64,000 nucleotides of DNA from Isoetes taiwanensis (Eukaryota > Streptophyta > Lycopodiopsida > Isoetales > Isoetaceae): contig JAJEKV010000034.1 in assembly GCA_021234155.1 (NCBI GenBank), forward strand, positions 11,866,697 through 11,930,696, written 5' to 3'. This document shows, in pieces, positions 47,393 to 60,634 of this stretch. Position numbers and translations under genes: made by a program. Position 1 is the stretch's first letter. Each line of letters opens with the position of its first letter. Under the pieces are notes generated by a model. It did no database searches. It saw nothing but the letters and a program-made list of their open reading frames with translations, and had not been told where the DNA came from.

Positions 47393-50300
47393 CTTCTCAA
47401 TGGTCGAAGTTCCTTTTATGGATCATTCCCCGAGCATGATACATCCTCTATAATACATTATGATTGCTTGCATTTAAAAAAACCTGAGTTGTCAATACTT
47501 TACTCTAATTTACCCGAGTACAAGCTTTTTAGTATTATTTTTTGTGCCAAACTTCACCGCTTATATGGCGGTGAATGAATGAATGAATGAGCCATAGGAG
47601 CCCTCCTCTTTACTTCCAAATGAAAATATACAACACATTCTTAGAACACTTCCAACAAGGTCCCTCATGCCCTTGGCCTTTTGGGTATACCAATAAAATC
47701 AAACACCCGACAAACTTGATAATGTAAGGTGATAATGAAAAAATCTTTAAGCCTTCAACTCCATTTTGTTAAGAAAACGATGAGTCCATACTCAAGAGGA
47801 ACATCCATTCATTCTAACAACCTCCTAACTCCATCAGGGGGCACGTCATGCCTAAAGGTCCAATCCCTCTCCAAGCCAAATAATTGTGAGGATAAATGCC
47901 ACCATGCCAATTGACCTCGACTGTAACCCTGTAAAACCACCAATGCAACATCCACAGGGCATGAGGGGCCCTAACCAAAACACGAGGGCCACCAAATCTT
48001 TGACGAGGCCTAACACTCATGGCATGAGGGACCACCACAACATCCCTGGCACCCCCCACTACCTAACACGAGGTTCACCTTTCAGCGGCACGAGACCATC
48101 ACAACACCACCAAATACCTTCATGAGCGAAAAAGACTATAATATAAAGGCATGCGAGGAAAAAGACTACAAATCATGAAAAGAGAGCTATTACCAACATT
48201 GATGCATGGTATGAGGACTACGGGTCATTGCATGAGCAGCAACAATAAAAGCATAAGACCATTGACCAAACAAGAAAAAACTTAACTAAAAAGGCCCAAA
48301 TGCACAAGAGGATGGGAAGGTGGGACAAGCGATCTAAGGAGGAGAGACTCAAGAACGGCTGATAGAGAGAGAGGAAGTGGAAACGGGCTTAAATACTCTA
48401 GAGGGAGCACATCAACTAGCCTCAAGAAGCAGATTTATCCGCTTATCTCAAAAACGCTAGATAAATAAATACTTCTAGAGCCTAGTTGAACTCCAAGACA
48501 GACCAACAACCATGCTGAAGAAAAGAGGCAGAAAAAAGCAAACGAAAACTACCAGCCAGTGAACACATCACTACACTACAAGAGAAGGAAGCAACGAACA
48601 CATCTAGTGCAACCTTGACGACTTGGATACGAGAACATAGAAGAGCATAGACCTCATCTCTAAACTCTAATGCCAAACAAAGTCTGCTGACCAAATCTAA
48701 GCAAGAAAGCAACGACACGAAGGTTGTCTTATCAAGACAAATAATTAAATATCCGTGCAAGAGAACCGGTTCGATGTCACACTTAATGCAAAGAAAGCAG
48801 AGAATGAAGGGACATGAGATTGAGTGCGAGAATTTAGAGCATGAGACAAAGGCAGATCCAAACAATTAACACACCTAAAGAGGAGATGAAAGAAATGCTC
48901 TACCAACATGTAAATGAGCAAGGGGCAAAGAGCAAGCAATCTACACATTGAGCTTAACAGTTTTAAAACCTCCATGGTCAAAGTAAACACCCACAAACTA
49001 ACTCGTTCAAAGGTCCTTGAAGATGCAATCCTAAAGGCATCAAATATCAAGACATCTGATTATGCCTCTCATGTGCCAACCAATTGCTGCAAAGATGACA
49101 TTATATTGTCCCAAGCTAAAAAATAGATATGCCCTATGAAATTCAAATGGAAACATCTGAACTTATAAATTCAAGAAGAGAACATCCCTATCCTTCAAAC
49201 AATGCAAATCAAAAGCATAAAAACACCACAATAAAACTTGAGAAATTTGCAAAGATAAGCAACCAAACTCATACAAAAGACTTGCACAAATGGAGCTGAC
49301 AAGTGCGCAACAAGATGGGTCTCAATCAAATTATAGATCCATACATGCAAGTGAGATTTTCCACCACACTGTCACAATTAAAGTCAATAACATCCAGGTA
49401 AAATATCGATCGATTAAAACCTGAAGGACAATCCTTAAAGTCAGTAACATCCACCAAAACATCGAGCAAATTTTAAAACCTAAAGGACAATCCTTAAATG
49501 TGTGACTCAAGGAAAATGCAATTAGTGGACAAAGGTCTAGAAACCCCAAAGCTCGTACCCTGCAAATATATGAGAGAAAACATGCATAAGAGGGAAAAAC
49601 TAAAACCCTATGTGACTAAATCACTCCAAAAAAAAGCAACTTGGGATATGGATTCAAACGTCTATTCTCTAAAATGGGAGTACACAAAATAGATCATGAC
49701 TTATAACCTATGGCACAGTTAATGAAAATGAAAGCTCTAAAACTTCAATAGTCCTCAAATTAAACTCTATAAGCTCCAATAAACCAACTCGTACAAGAGT
49801 CCTTCCAAAGTCGCAAACATCTAATCTAAAGGCAATCAAGTAAACCTACATAGACCAATCAACTCTTGTAAAGGGAGAATTGGATGTCTTTAAACTTTTA
49901 CAGAGGAGTAACTAAATAGAGCACCGCAAAAAGAAGTAAGGGTTTGTTGCAACTTAAATGCAAGTGGAGCAGAAAAGCAAGGGCAAGGAGGAGGAGGAGG
50001 TTGTTTAATAGCTCCAACAACTAACACCACTAACATAACCCTAAAAGAGAGATGAAAGAAGCACTAAAAATCTCCAAAAGGAATTCACATACAACTTCTA
50101 GCTGCATGAAATCAAGTATAAAAGATGACACATAAGAGCACAAAACTACACCTGTAAAGCCACCAAAATACGGCAACAAAGCTCCAAACTTCGCAGGTCC
50201 TAAGACTACACACTAAGTGTGCTATGAATTGAAAGGTGAAAGGTTCGTTGGAAAAACGATGTAATTGAATAAGCACCTCATGCCTAGAAACTGGAACTCA

Positions 50301-52276
50301 ACTACTGGCCACATAGATGAGAGCAAATTGACACCTTTAGACTAAGTTTAATGGATAGCCACAAACTGCTATCTAAGAGAGGCAATAACATCAACAATAC
50401 CATCTAAACAAGAAATGCCCTCAAGGTTAACCAATTGTGGACCACTTACATACCGCAAAACACCATAGTACCATGTAATTACAAGGGAATTCCCAAGGCT
50501 AAATAATTAACTACTAGGCACAAGCCTTACGATTGAGATTCTATAAGTGCCATTAGATCATGAAACCCATCAATGCAACAATGCAAAAGGCTTACATTAA
50601 ATTAAGCTACATCTCAACCAACACACATTCCCCAAAAAAATACCATCTAAGCATAAATGCAACCAAAAACTAAAAAATATTGCAACGGTTTAAGGCTGGA
50701 GTGACATATGTTGGAATTATATTGGCGAAGGACAAGTCAACAAAGATGCAAGTAAGAAACGACCTAAAGCTCCAAAACTAGATAGGCAAATCAAGTAGGT
50801 TTCACAAAATCAAAAAGTTAGAATGATATAAAGACTAACCTTATCAATGTTACCTAAAACAAGATCAAAGGTTAAGGACGATTCCTCGACAAAGAGAGTA
50901 CAAGTGTGAAGAAGCCTATAGGTGAAGCTTGATGGTGCATAAAAAAGATGCCAGAAGTGATTCACGAAAGAGCAAAAAAAAGAGATTCAGTTCATGTGAC
51001 AGAGGTTACTTAACTCTAGCATTAACAAGTATCGTTCAAGATGCTAGGATTGGTAGTAAGATGTAAGGACAAAAATAAAAGTTCTCCAGCTCATAAAAAG
51101 TATTAAGGATTTAATCCAAGAAGCCTCGGAGAAGTTATAAAGTAGAAATACCTCGGATCCAAGATGCCTCAAATAAGTAAAAGTCACCCAGTCAACTAAA
51201 AAGTCGAAATACTTCGAATCAAGAAGTTCTCCTCCAACGAATGTAGCGGGACACCTTCTGTATGCCTTGTTCCCAATTCCAAATGAAGTTCCAAATGATT
51301 GTTGGCACCTACAAGACCTGCCTTTATCGAGCCTTCATTGACGAGCTAGTTAAGCCGCCATCATTGCTACAATAACTAAATTGTTAGTTTGAATATCGTA
51401 AGCCATCTAGAACATTGCCATCTAGAACATGAGAAATAGCTTATGTTTGAAAACTTGGAGACTAGAGAATCCATATCCAGAATGTAAGAAGATAACACTC
51501 TAAGAAGTTGCAAACTCTCAGAAGTGTGCAAGCAGATGACCATCAAGCATATGAACAAGAATATACAGAGTTGTAATGTATAAATCAGAAATAGAATTGG
51601 AAAAACAACCAAAACTAGTACATGACTACATTTCAGGCTGTCACAATACAACAAACAAAACCCAATGCGGCAAGAATACAATTGAAAAAATGACCCATTA
51701 CTGACAAGTAAGATTGTGACAAATGAGAAAACAGAATGGAAAAACAAAACAATTCGAAATGCAACAGACATCAATAGTGTGTGGCCAGAAATAGCAGGGA
51801 AGAAAAAAGACAATCCACGTGACTTGACATTTCAACAATAATAATAGAACAACAAAGATGCATGCCCAACAATGCTGAACTGATCCAAATTTTGCTCATA
51901 AAGGTAATCCCTTGAACATCGTTGCACAAAATCTCCGTTCAAATGCTCATCTTTGATCTTAATGGAATCTTGCATGTTACAAAGGAAAAAAAATTCCACC
52001 CTTTATGTTAGGTAATAATAACCTTCCCATTTGGGTCGCTAAATATCATGAACAAGGGTCCTCATTCCTTTTCTTCCTTAATAACCTAAGGTTGCTTTCA
52101 AACCCCGCTATTGTGGCATTCCAAATGACTTGGCATCCTCATCTACGCGATAGTCATGGCCTAAGTTAGCGAGTGAGCCTTTCGTATGAATCGTAAGTTA
52201 CCACGGAGTCATCGGGGTGCCCGCGTGCATTTTGTGAGCCTTCCTAAAAATACCTACATTTGATATAACCCCGGGC
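47393..52276. other. A-rich, T-poor DNA without recognisable genes
   Basis: From about 47.9 to 51.8 kb the plus strand is strongly enriched in A over T, as in the sense strand of many retroelements. Minus frames such as 48482-48865 (127 codons) and 51376-51813 (145 codons) are Phe/Leu/Ser-rich simply because that strand is T-rich, so I do not call them membrane proteins. Plus frames (48914-49126, 49498-49692) are Lys-rich with no motif. Degenerate CATGAGGG/ACGAGG-type repeats lie at 47955-48130 and a GAATGAATGA microsatellite at about 47571-47590. Confidence 0.45.
49382..49498. repeat. Two-unit tandem repeat, 57 and 60 bp
   Basis: AGTCAATAACATCC...GGACAATCCTTAA (49382-49438) is followed at once by AGTCAGTAACATCC...GGACAATCCTTAA (49439-49498). 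Confidence 0.75.
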
Positions 52277-55200
52277 TTGTATCGATGTTCGAGCCCCGTA
52301 TGTCTAACTTACACCTCCATGTAACCCATGCATGCTTCACCTCTGTTGATCCGTGTATGGATCATGTGGGGAGATCTAATCTTCCGGTGTCTATGCAAGA
52401 CACATTCGAACTTCTAGTAGGTAACCGCTATTCGCTACCCATCTTAGAATTGTACTATTGTATCGCTGTTCAACTCCATCATCTTAAGCTTTATTCTATT
52501 GCTGTAGATATTTATTGCAAGTGCCAACTACAACATCCTACCTTAGCATGCAAAGCATTGATTGTTGTTTGCACATTCCGCACATACTCAGGACCCTTCT
52601 TTGGTACCTACGAGGTACACTTGTCTTTCTCTCCTCGTGTCCTTTGCATAGATTACCTCTCCGAGAGATGTTTATCATATATGTACATAGTACGTTATAG
52701 TAAATATATATTCTCATCCCACAATGCTAGAGCTCTTCTTTAACTTAGCTAAAGTGTAACCTTAGTAGTTATTTGAGACAAAACCCATTGCCCATCTACC
52801 TTTACGATGTGGTTGCACCAACCAACTTCCCAAATGTATACCGCCAACTCTATGTTGAAATGGTATATGATGCCTACATTTTGATAGGGTCCCTCGGTAC
52901 TTCAACCAATTCCTTAGTGCCTTATAGTACTTCCCCTACGGGATTATGCCATAATTCGAACGCTACTACCCCACAGAAGAGCTTTTCTTAAAGGCTTTTT
53001 CAGCTCAATATTCTTTGTGTCCCCAATATCAACCATGCTTTGTCACAATTAACCTATTTTCTTAGGCATCATGTCAACTTTAATTTTCGATCGTTTTTTC
53101 AGATGTTCTCTTCTTTGTTCCTCATAATGAGATGGAGACATTAAACCCTCTCAATCTCATAATAGAAAATCCCTATGTTTGAACCTTCGTTAGTAAGTGC
53201 TATATGGTTATCCGATTCCTTCCCTTTTATAGACAAAAGGAGTTCATCCCCCATACCAGCTCCATACTGATACAATGCCCTCCATGTATCACTGCAACCT
53301 TGACGAGTTCCAGTGGGAAGAATGAAGGGGTCATTTTACCCTGTCTCCCTCAGGGCCTACCTAGCTGCGGAAGCGTAAACATACATGTAAGTACCAATAC
53401 ATCAACATCACATGGCCATCACGAAGGATGGCTCACCACATATATCTGCAGATAGACAAAGATCGGTACATCACATATGGAGATCCTACCCAAGGCTCCA
53501 GACTAACGGGATGACCGACGGCTTGGGCCTCCGAAAGTCATTGCGACATAATTCATGGCAAATGGATTTGGCTGGCATAAGAACACGGACTTTAGGTAGT
53601 CCACTCCATCCGCCCCTCCGTGCACACTTTTTGCAGAGTAGGTTGAAAGGCCTTGGGACTGGCCGGATCAGAGCTCGCCGTGGGGCCGTAGCCAAAGGGC
53701 TACTCCCGGGGTTGCATCTCCCCAGTTCGATGGGGCGGTAGGGATTGCTCCCACCGAGGAGGCGGCATGCCGACTCAAGGTGACTAGAGGGCCACCGCAC
53801 GTACTGTTGAACTCCATGGAAGGTGTACACCACCCCAAGAGTGTCGAACCCATGCAAAACCCAAGACGCAATGGCAGAGCATTAGGTCCAGGCAATCTGA
53901 GTCCCCGATAGGCTTTACTACCGAGGGGACGTGATCATGAGTCGGGATATGAACCTCCTTGTAAGCCGGGCCGGCCCCTCCACCCACAACTGTGTGTGGC
54001 TCTTGTACCGCCTAATTTAATAGTGCATTAAAGAGGGCTAGCTAGAGCATCAAACTACTAGGCTTTTAAGGCCTCTACCCCCCTTCCCAATACAATGATT
54101 CCAGAGAGATCATCATCACATACATATCATAGAAGAACTAAAGAATAAGATTTAATCTAAATTACGTAGTTAGGTTCTTTAGTTATGGCTTTGATATCTA
54201 GGGGTCTAGATGGTTGCTATGGGCAAATCAATAGGCTAAACCTACTTACACTATGTGTCTGGGAGGCGGTTTTAGACTATTGAATTGGCAAAATACCGAT
54301 CTCTCGGCTTGCTCCTCCCCGCCGAGAATGCATCCATGCTTTGCGGTAACCGCTTGAAGATGAAACTAGAAGGGGAAGTCGATGAGCTAGGCTGCCTCGC
54401 AGACGGGGCACCGAGGCTTAGATTGGCTCTTGGAGCAAGCAAACGGAGCTCTAGAAGGTCGTGGACGAAAATGGAAAGTTAGGGTTTGGTTGCCTTATAT
54501 AGACTATAAGTTAGGGCTAGGGTTTTCCATCAACCCTTGAGCATGTGGGATAAATGGGTGTGGCCCATTTGCCTATATTAATCAAGTGGCCTAAAAGTGT
54601 ACACATGAATAAAATGTACACACTTCTGCAAGTTGCCCCCTAGGGTGCTACTTGCTTAGCTACACGTCGGCAGACCGTCAATCCCCGGGATGAAGGTACG
54701 CAGCGTAGCCATGCAAGACAAGATATCGCCCCGGGGACCGTGATAATCTTGGCCGAACGCATTCTCCCCACCTTGAAATGATCTTTCAAGTAGCATCGTG
54801 GGTCTCCCCACCTTGGGATCTTCTTTCCGATGCATACAACTTATTATTATACTTACACAATTATTAAAAATTATGTTAAGGTAATATTTTTAAAACCATT
54901 ACTACGACATTACATTATCCCAATAACTTATCAATTCATAACTTCATTAAAGCAAGGTACTTCCTAGCCTCACTTAATACAACATTTAAGTTTTATCAAG
55001 ATTTAACAATTTCATATACAATTATCCTTCGAGGTACTCTTCATTCCTTGCAACACATTTCAACAAAACTTGTGTTGCAAGTCTTCTCCTTCGACCTCCT
55101 TGCCCTCCGTAGTGCTCTATTGGCATGCAGGTTGATACCACGTTAGTACCATTTATAATTATTAATAAAATTATGGTTATAAGGTAACCACCCATCTAAT

Positions 55201-55677
55201 TAATTAAATGAATGCATGACTAATCTCCCGGCATAGGAAGAGGATGCTTCTTCCATCGTGGCCGTGGAGACAGCGCCCTATAATGCCTATACCACGCACT
55301 CGATCATGGCCCGTGAGGGTTTAAGCGTAAGGGTCATTTAAGACGATCCTATCATAGCCCATGATTGGGTGCTACCTTATGCATGACCTCCCCGATCATG
55401 CATACCCGAAGGCAAAGATGGCCCAAGCGGGTTTTAAGCTAGAGAACATCCCTGATGATCTCAACCTCGCCCATGTTCACTTCTACCTTTAATCGCATGT
55501 CCTTCCCCTATGGACATGCTTACATTATGGTGCAACATTGCTCATGTTCACCATTTGCCTAACTAATCCAAGCAAAACCGCGGTCATGCCTACAATGACA
55601 TTACACCACGTCCTAGGGATCACCGTAGTGGTCCCATCATCGGTAATTACGCATGCAACCCATAACTAGCATAGGCT
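52277..55677. repeat. Long direct repeat, copy 1, LTR-like
   Basis: The sequence from TATCGATGTTCGAGCCCCGT to at least 55677 recurs at 60635-64000, displaced by 8.32-8.36 kb. It contains the LTR block GTCCACTCCATCCGCCCCTC (about 53599), the ATCACGAAGGATGG hairpin relative (about 53410) and a minus-strand TATA box, so it is at least partly an LTR of the same broad lineage. The 152-codon frame at 52285-52743 is broken in the second copy, arguing against coding. No tRNA primer site was found beside either copy. Confidence 0.85.
54496..54502 (-). promoter_or_regulatory. TATA box of LTR-like promoter
   Basis: On the minus strand, AGTCTATATAAGGCAACC is followed by AAACCCTAACTTTCC and GC-richer sequence, like a plant RNA polymerase II start region. 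It is conserved in the second copy at 62838. Confidence 0.5.
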
Positions 55678-57160
55678 GCATGCGTAGATTAATCTTAATT
55701 ACACATCAATTAATCTAAGCATAAGTCGACATGCGAAGCGATTGCCGGAGATGACCTTGTCATCCCATTGCTCCATGAACTGCGAGTACTGCCTTATCAG
55801 GTCCTTCTTAAGTATCCATGTCGCATCTTCCACCGGCAAGTGTTTCCACTTGACTAAATATTGGAGAAACTCGATCTCCTTGTCTTCTTGATGGCCTTAT
55901 CAAGGATCAAGTCCAGGACTATCTCTATTTTGCTCTTACGTCAATCAAATACAAATCTTGAAAGTAATCTTGAAGCTTTCTGAAAAATCCTACAGAAAAT
56001 AAACTCAAATTCAATTGATAAAAAAAAAGGTTCCAAAACTTTACAATATGAAATAGTTCGTATATATTTGCATGCGACATGCAAGAACGACTGCAAAAAT
56101 GCAATGGTTGGCCTATTATATGATTAAACAAAGTACTTTCGAATCTTACATTGTAAACAATCCCGATATAGTGTCGCACACGCTTTAAAATCCGTAATTA
56201 TGGCCCTATAACTTGGCTCTTGGAACCCCGTGGATTACAACCCCGCAATTTGAAAACCCTATGATTAGAACTACAAAAGAGCTTAGGTGGTCCGGTTCAA
56301 TGATTCCTCTGGAGATTATTATGACACATTTGTTCGTGATTTGCAAGAGCAATTTGTTACTTACGATTTGCTCATACCTCATTTATTTTGCAAATCCCCA
56401 AAAGTAAGCGTAACCCGCCATATCCTTTATGCTTGGTACGCCATGCTACATTATCCACTGCCCGTCGCAAAAGAAGAGAAAAAGATAATGCCAAGTGTTA
56501 GACCCAAGTGTTGTTTCTTTGAAGAAGAAATGAAAATAAAACAAAATCAAAGGTACAAGCAATGCTGGGAAGAAATGTGAAATGAACCAAAATCCAAACC
56601 TGCAAGCAATGCAGGAAAGAAGCGAGAGGTTTGCCGACAAGCACCGTATTTTTGCCGTTGTGAACCAATGAAGAAATAAGGTGAATGCATCAGAACATAG
56701 TGGAAAGCCCGCAAGGCTATTGTGGAAATCTTTGGATCTAATGCTCATGCTCTGTTCAAACTTACCCAAATAGGATCTAAAAGCAAAACTTTTATAGCAA
56801 TCTCTGCATCAAAATAAGAACAATCAGCAGTAAGCTGGACCCTCGAATCGAGCAGCTTCGAAGACTTGCTTGATTGATTTGCTCCTATGAAAAGGTGACG
56901 GAAAGCGGAGAAGAATCGTTGCGTGGATGCAGAGGCCATAGGCAAGTGCACGCTTAGCCAAATACGAAAATGAGAGGAAGGCTAGAAGGGAAAAAAAGTC
57001 CCTTGAGGGGAAGAGGAACGCCACATGCGGCATTACGGCGGCGTTCGCATTCGCACATAAACCAAAGCAATCCCATTTTAAAAGATAAGATAATATTAAA
57101 ACATTGAACATTAAAAATTAAACCATCAAACCATATACCGGCCACATGTCGGCTTATCAT
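55678..57160 (+). other. Spacer with a possible exon at 56287-56403
   Basis: 56287-56403 is exactly 39 codons, preceded by AG and followed by GTAAGC, and reads RFNDSSGDYYDTFVRDLQ and then TYDLLIPHLFCKSPK. This is convincing as an internal exon in phase 0. Further open pieces, KARKAIVEIFGSNAHALFKL (about 56703-56760) and LAKYENERKARREKK (about 56955-57000), lie in the same strand. Overlapping minus-strand frames (56446-56769, 56824-57111) look less protein-like. The protein is not recognised. Confidence 0.35.
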
Positions 57161-57199
57161 CGTGTGTGCTAACGTGACGTACAGTCAATCGAAATCCAC

Positions 57200-60100
57200 A
57201 TCACTCATTACATGGCCCGTACGCCCTCCACATTCATTACTTTGCTTTATCTCTCGAATCGAGGGGGCAGCCAGAAATAACTGCACTCTTCGCAGTTCCT
57301 CTGTTCTTCGTCTTCCTCTGTTCTTTTGTCCTCCTTCGTTCTTGCTAAGGCGATTGAATCGACGAAGGCAGAAATCGAATGAGCTTATGATGGTGGCTTG
57401 GTTGATGGATCGCGATGCATCTAGCGCCGAGGTTATTGCGTAAATCGAGTCCTCCAAAGGCCGTTATAGCCTCAGAAAAAAATGATAGTTTTTTAAAAGT
57501 TTTTCGTGTTATTTTTACTATTACTGTTGTTATTTCCATGTGCTTTTCTGTATTCTTACTGCCTTATTCTTTTTCTAGCATTTAGAGGGTCTTACTATCC
57601 CTTGATACTATTTCCAGCTGACAAATCCCTATTCTCAATTTGGAAGTTCCTATTTAAAGAATGAACCATGGAACAAGCTTCTTCTTCGAGCAAATCCGAC
57701 TACATTCTTAAAGGGTCAGCCTCTTTTTAAGGTTTACTATTTTTATTTAGGTCAAGTATAAAAATTATGTTTAAATGGATCCTGGTCTCTCTCTCTCTCT
57801 TTTTTTTTTTTTTTTTTTTTTTTATAAGTAATGATGGAATGCTTTTACACTTTGATACACGGATAAACCTTTATTGGTTCGTCAAACTTAATACAAGATA
57901 TCACAGTAATGGTATGAGTATGGTGTTGGGATTTTATGGTTCCATGGCATTTTAGCTTGACCTTTATTGGCTTCACTGGTTTTCGCTAGAAAAAATTCTG
58001 ATCAGTGCATAAGAATAATGGGCAACATATTTAATGATAATGGAATTACATTATTGCAGTGTAACAGATGTTTTGGAGCCTCTAAAGATGTCCAAAGGTA
58101 CAGAACTCAATGAGGATAAAATGAGTACATGCCCAATGGATATGGATTTCTACATACGCTTTCTCAATTTAAGGCTAGAATGCAAATGGGGTAAGCAAAA
58201 TTATCACTCTGCTTTTAAGATGTGTTATAAGACAAAATAGTGGAAGCAAAACTCATGGTCACATGGCTCTAGATATGGCTTGTAATAATAATATACTTGA
58301 AATGAGTTCAAGTTAGCACATGTTGAAGACCACACTTACAACTTGGATTCTAAAATGCATTGCTCTATGGTTTTGGAGAAATGTAAGACCTTTATGAGCT
58401 TATGACTCTATGACTTGAAATAAATAAGGTCCTTGAATTAGCTACATGTTCGTCACATGGTAGGTTCTCATGGTAGGTTCCAGATACACCTTGAGATCGA
58501 CTAAGGCTTGAGGGTTGGAAAAAGTTGATTCAAGGCCTTATGGCATGAAATAAAAGATAGGTCCGAAAGAAGTTCAGACTCAAGACAGATGGAAATATAC
58601 ACATATGGAGGTCCAACTCTAAGGTAACTACAACCGGTATAAATTTGCGACCATTGGCTTGAAAGAAAAAAAGAAAAATATGGCATGCACCTAGAAGATA
58701 GCTTTTTCGACTTTTTATAATGCATGTTACTTAATTGAAGATGAAAATTAGGGCTTGGCTTAGAAAAGCAACGAATTAGGGTTGTGAAAACTTGCTTTAC
58801 GACCTATCTCACGATAAAACCGAAATGCAAGAGCATTCAAGCGAGAGTGCCGAAAGGCCAAATGCGTGGAAGGAGAGCTTTGTAGCCGATCATGCAAAGA
58901 TACCCTTGATGCCGCATTCGGTACATGGCTGAACTTTCTTCCGGATCGTAGGCAAGGATTAGTATTTGCCAGGATTTTGTCTCACGGCTGAAAGAAGACA
59001 CGCCTCGCGAACATCTCATAAGCAATTCTTGATAATTCCTTGCACTTCGAACAACTTAGGCATGATGGCCACGAAAATTATCCGGATAAATCTAATGTTG
59101 AAAATCACGAGCATTAGGCTGGAGTTTTCCCTCAAATTCAACAAAGGTTACACTTCTGTTATAATAGTTTTGGATTTTATGCATTGGAATTGTATGTGGA
59201 TCATTTTATTTCTACATGTAAGAAATGATTGTCTTCATAGCTAATGTAGCAGATCCATTTGACATGAAGTCTAGATCTTATAGGCATAATTTGGATGTCT
59301 TGTTTTTGATTAATAACTAGTTGTACTGCTTAAAGCATAAGCTGTAGTTCCAGATCTGAGATAGGCAGGTCTGCAAGATAGCATTATGTACACTTAAGAT
59401 TTTGCCTAGTTCTAAAATATAAGGTCAGTAGTGAACAAGAAGAAGCGCGGATCGCACATCTCGGAATCTACCACCGCAAAAGTGAACCCATCAAGCTATT
59501 TATTCATTTTTGTTAATTATTGCTGCATTGGTACTTGATTATGGATGGGCTTTGCCTGTCACTGAGCTGGCCGAAATTGGATGATGGGCTTCAAATTAGC
59601 TTCCGATGCATCAAAACTCTTCGGATTCTGATGGGCAATTTCTTCTTAGGATTTGTAGCCGGGCAAATTTTCTACTTGTATTTGCATGCCAAGAGCTAGA
59701 GAAGATGCCTTTCGGTTGCTCAAAAGTACAAGCATACATTGCCAACAATATCAAGCGAAGACAGAGCATGGAGCTGGATCTCCCTCACAAAATCGAGCCC
59801 AACAGGTGAAACTTCTTGATTATATTCTTTATTGACAAATGCATTTGGTTTGGAAGCTTGCTCCAAATCATAAAGCAGTTTTTATATTACAAATCTAGAG
59901 GTCTTTAGTAGGTCTCTACAATATTTATTGCATGTCTTTTGATTATGCCTTATGCATTATGGCTGTTCACGCTTAGATGTATAAATGCTTTAAAATGACT
60001 TAAAAGCAGTCTTGTATATTTGATGTAGGCGATTATTGTTTATCTCTCATGCCTTCAATAAATATGCAATATGTTTGCTCATGAATATGCTTAGTGATAC

Positions 60101-60520
60101 TACTAGAGTCAACAAGTAGACTAGCATTTGCTCTTGCCTAAACCATTAGGCTCGGTCTCAAAAGTTTGGTGGTCGGTATGGTGTGCGGATCGGAAAAAGA
60201 CATGGAGCTTCACAAGTGGGTAAAATATCGCTAAAATGAAACTGTCATGTTTTATTATTTTGAGATGAGAACAACACATGTGTACATTCTTTGTTTTGCA
60301 TCCTAACACATCTAATGCCCATTTGGGGAAACTTCTTGCAAGGTGAAGGGTGATAAACCCAAGAAGTTCATTGCTTACCTGTTAGTAGCTTAGGCTTTTA
60401 CCCATTCTTGGCTAACTGTCCTCTGGTTCTACTGCAGGTAACCGAACTTCTTGCTCTTTGTTTTGAAGTTGTGATAAATAAAGTGCGTATATCATGCAAA
60501 TTCTGCGTACAATGAAACTT
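57200..60520 (+). CDS. Candidate spliced plant gene, unidentified
   Basis: A pyrimidine-rich leader (57290-57340) precedes a short frame, MMVAWLMDRDASSAE (57387 on). An exon with clear borders lies at 58060-58190 (TTATTGCAG before, GTAAGC after) and reads TDVLEPLKMSKGTELNEDK and CPMDMDFYIRFLNLRLECK. Another ends at 59805 (AACAG before GTGAAA) and reads VQAYIANNIKRRQSMELDL and PHKIEPNR. A piece at about 59440-59500 (EEARIAHLGIYHRKSEP) may be a further exon. AATAAA near 60477 could mark the 3' end. Exon joins cannot be proven here and no family is recognised. It lies between the two long direct repeats and has no visible transposon terminus. Confidence 0.4.
57787..57823. repeat. (TC)n followed by poly(T)
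   Basis: A dinucleotide run passes directly into a T run of more than 20 bases, inside what would be an intron of the candidate gene. Confidence 0.9.
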
Positions 60521-60634
60521 GTAATGGAATTTCTTCCCTCCGTTATTTCAATTCTACAAGACATGACAGCAAGTGATAGAAAGATGAGCTGAAAGTTTAA
60601 AACATGATTTTACTTCAATGTTAAATCAAAATTT

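Noticed and set aside
48482-48865. Possible membrane protein (hydrophobic 127-codon frame)
   Set aside because: Hydrophobicity results from a T-rich minus strand across several kilobases; no conserved motif or gene structure.
51376-51813. Possible membrane protein (145-codon minus frame)
   Set aside because: Same composition effect; Phe/Leu/Ser codons dominate everywhere on that strand.
52277-52310. tRNA T-arm (GATGTTCGAGCCCC) marking a SINE
   Set aside because: No A box or acceptor partner within range; the word is simply the border of the long repeat.
52285-52743. 152-codon frame in the long direct repeat
   Set aside because: Broken by indels in the second copy and lies in LTR-like sequence.
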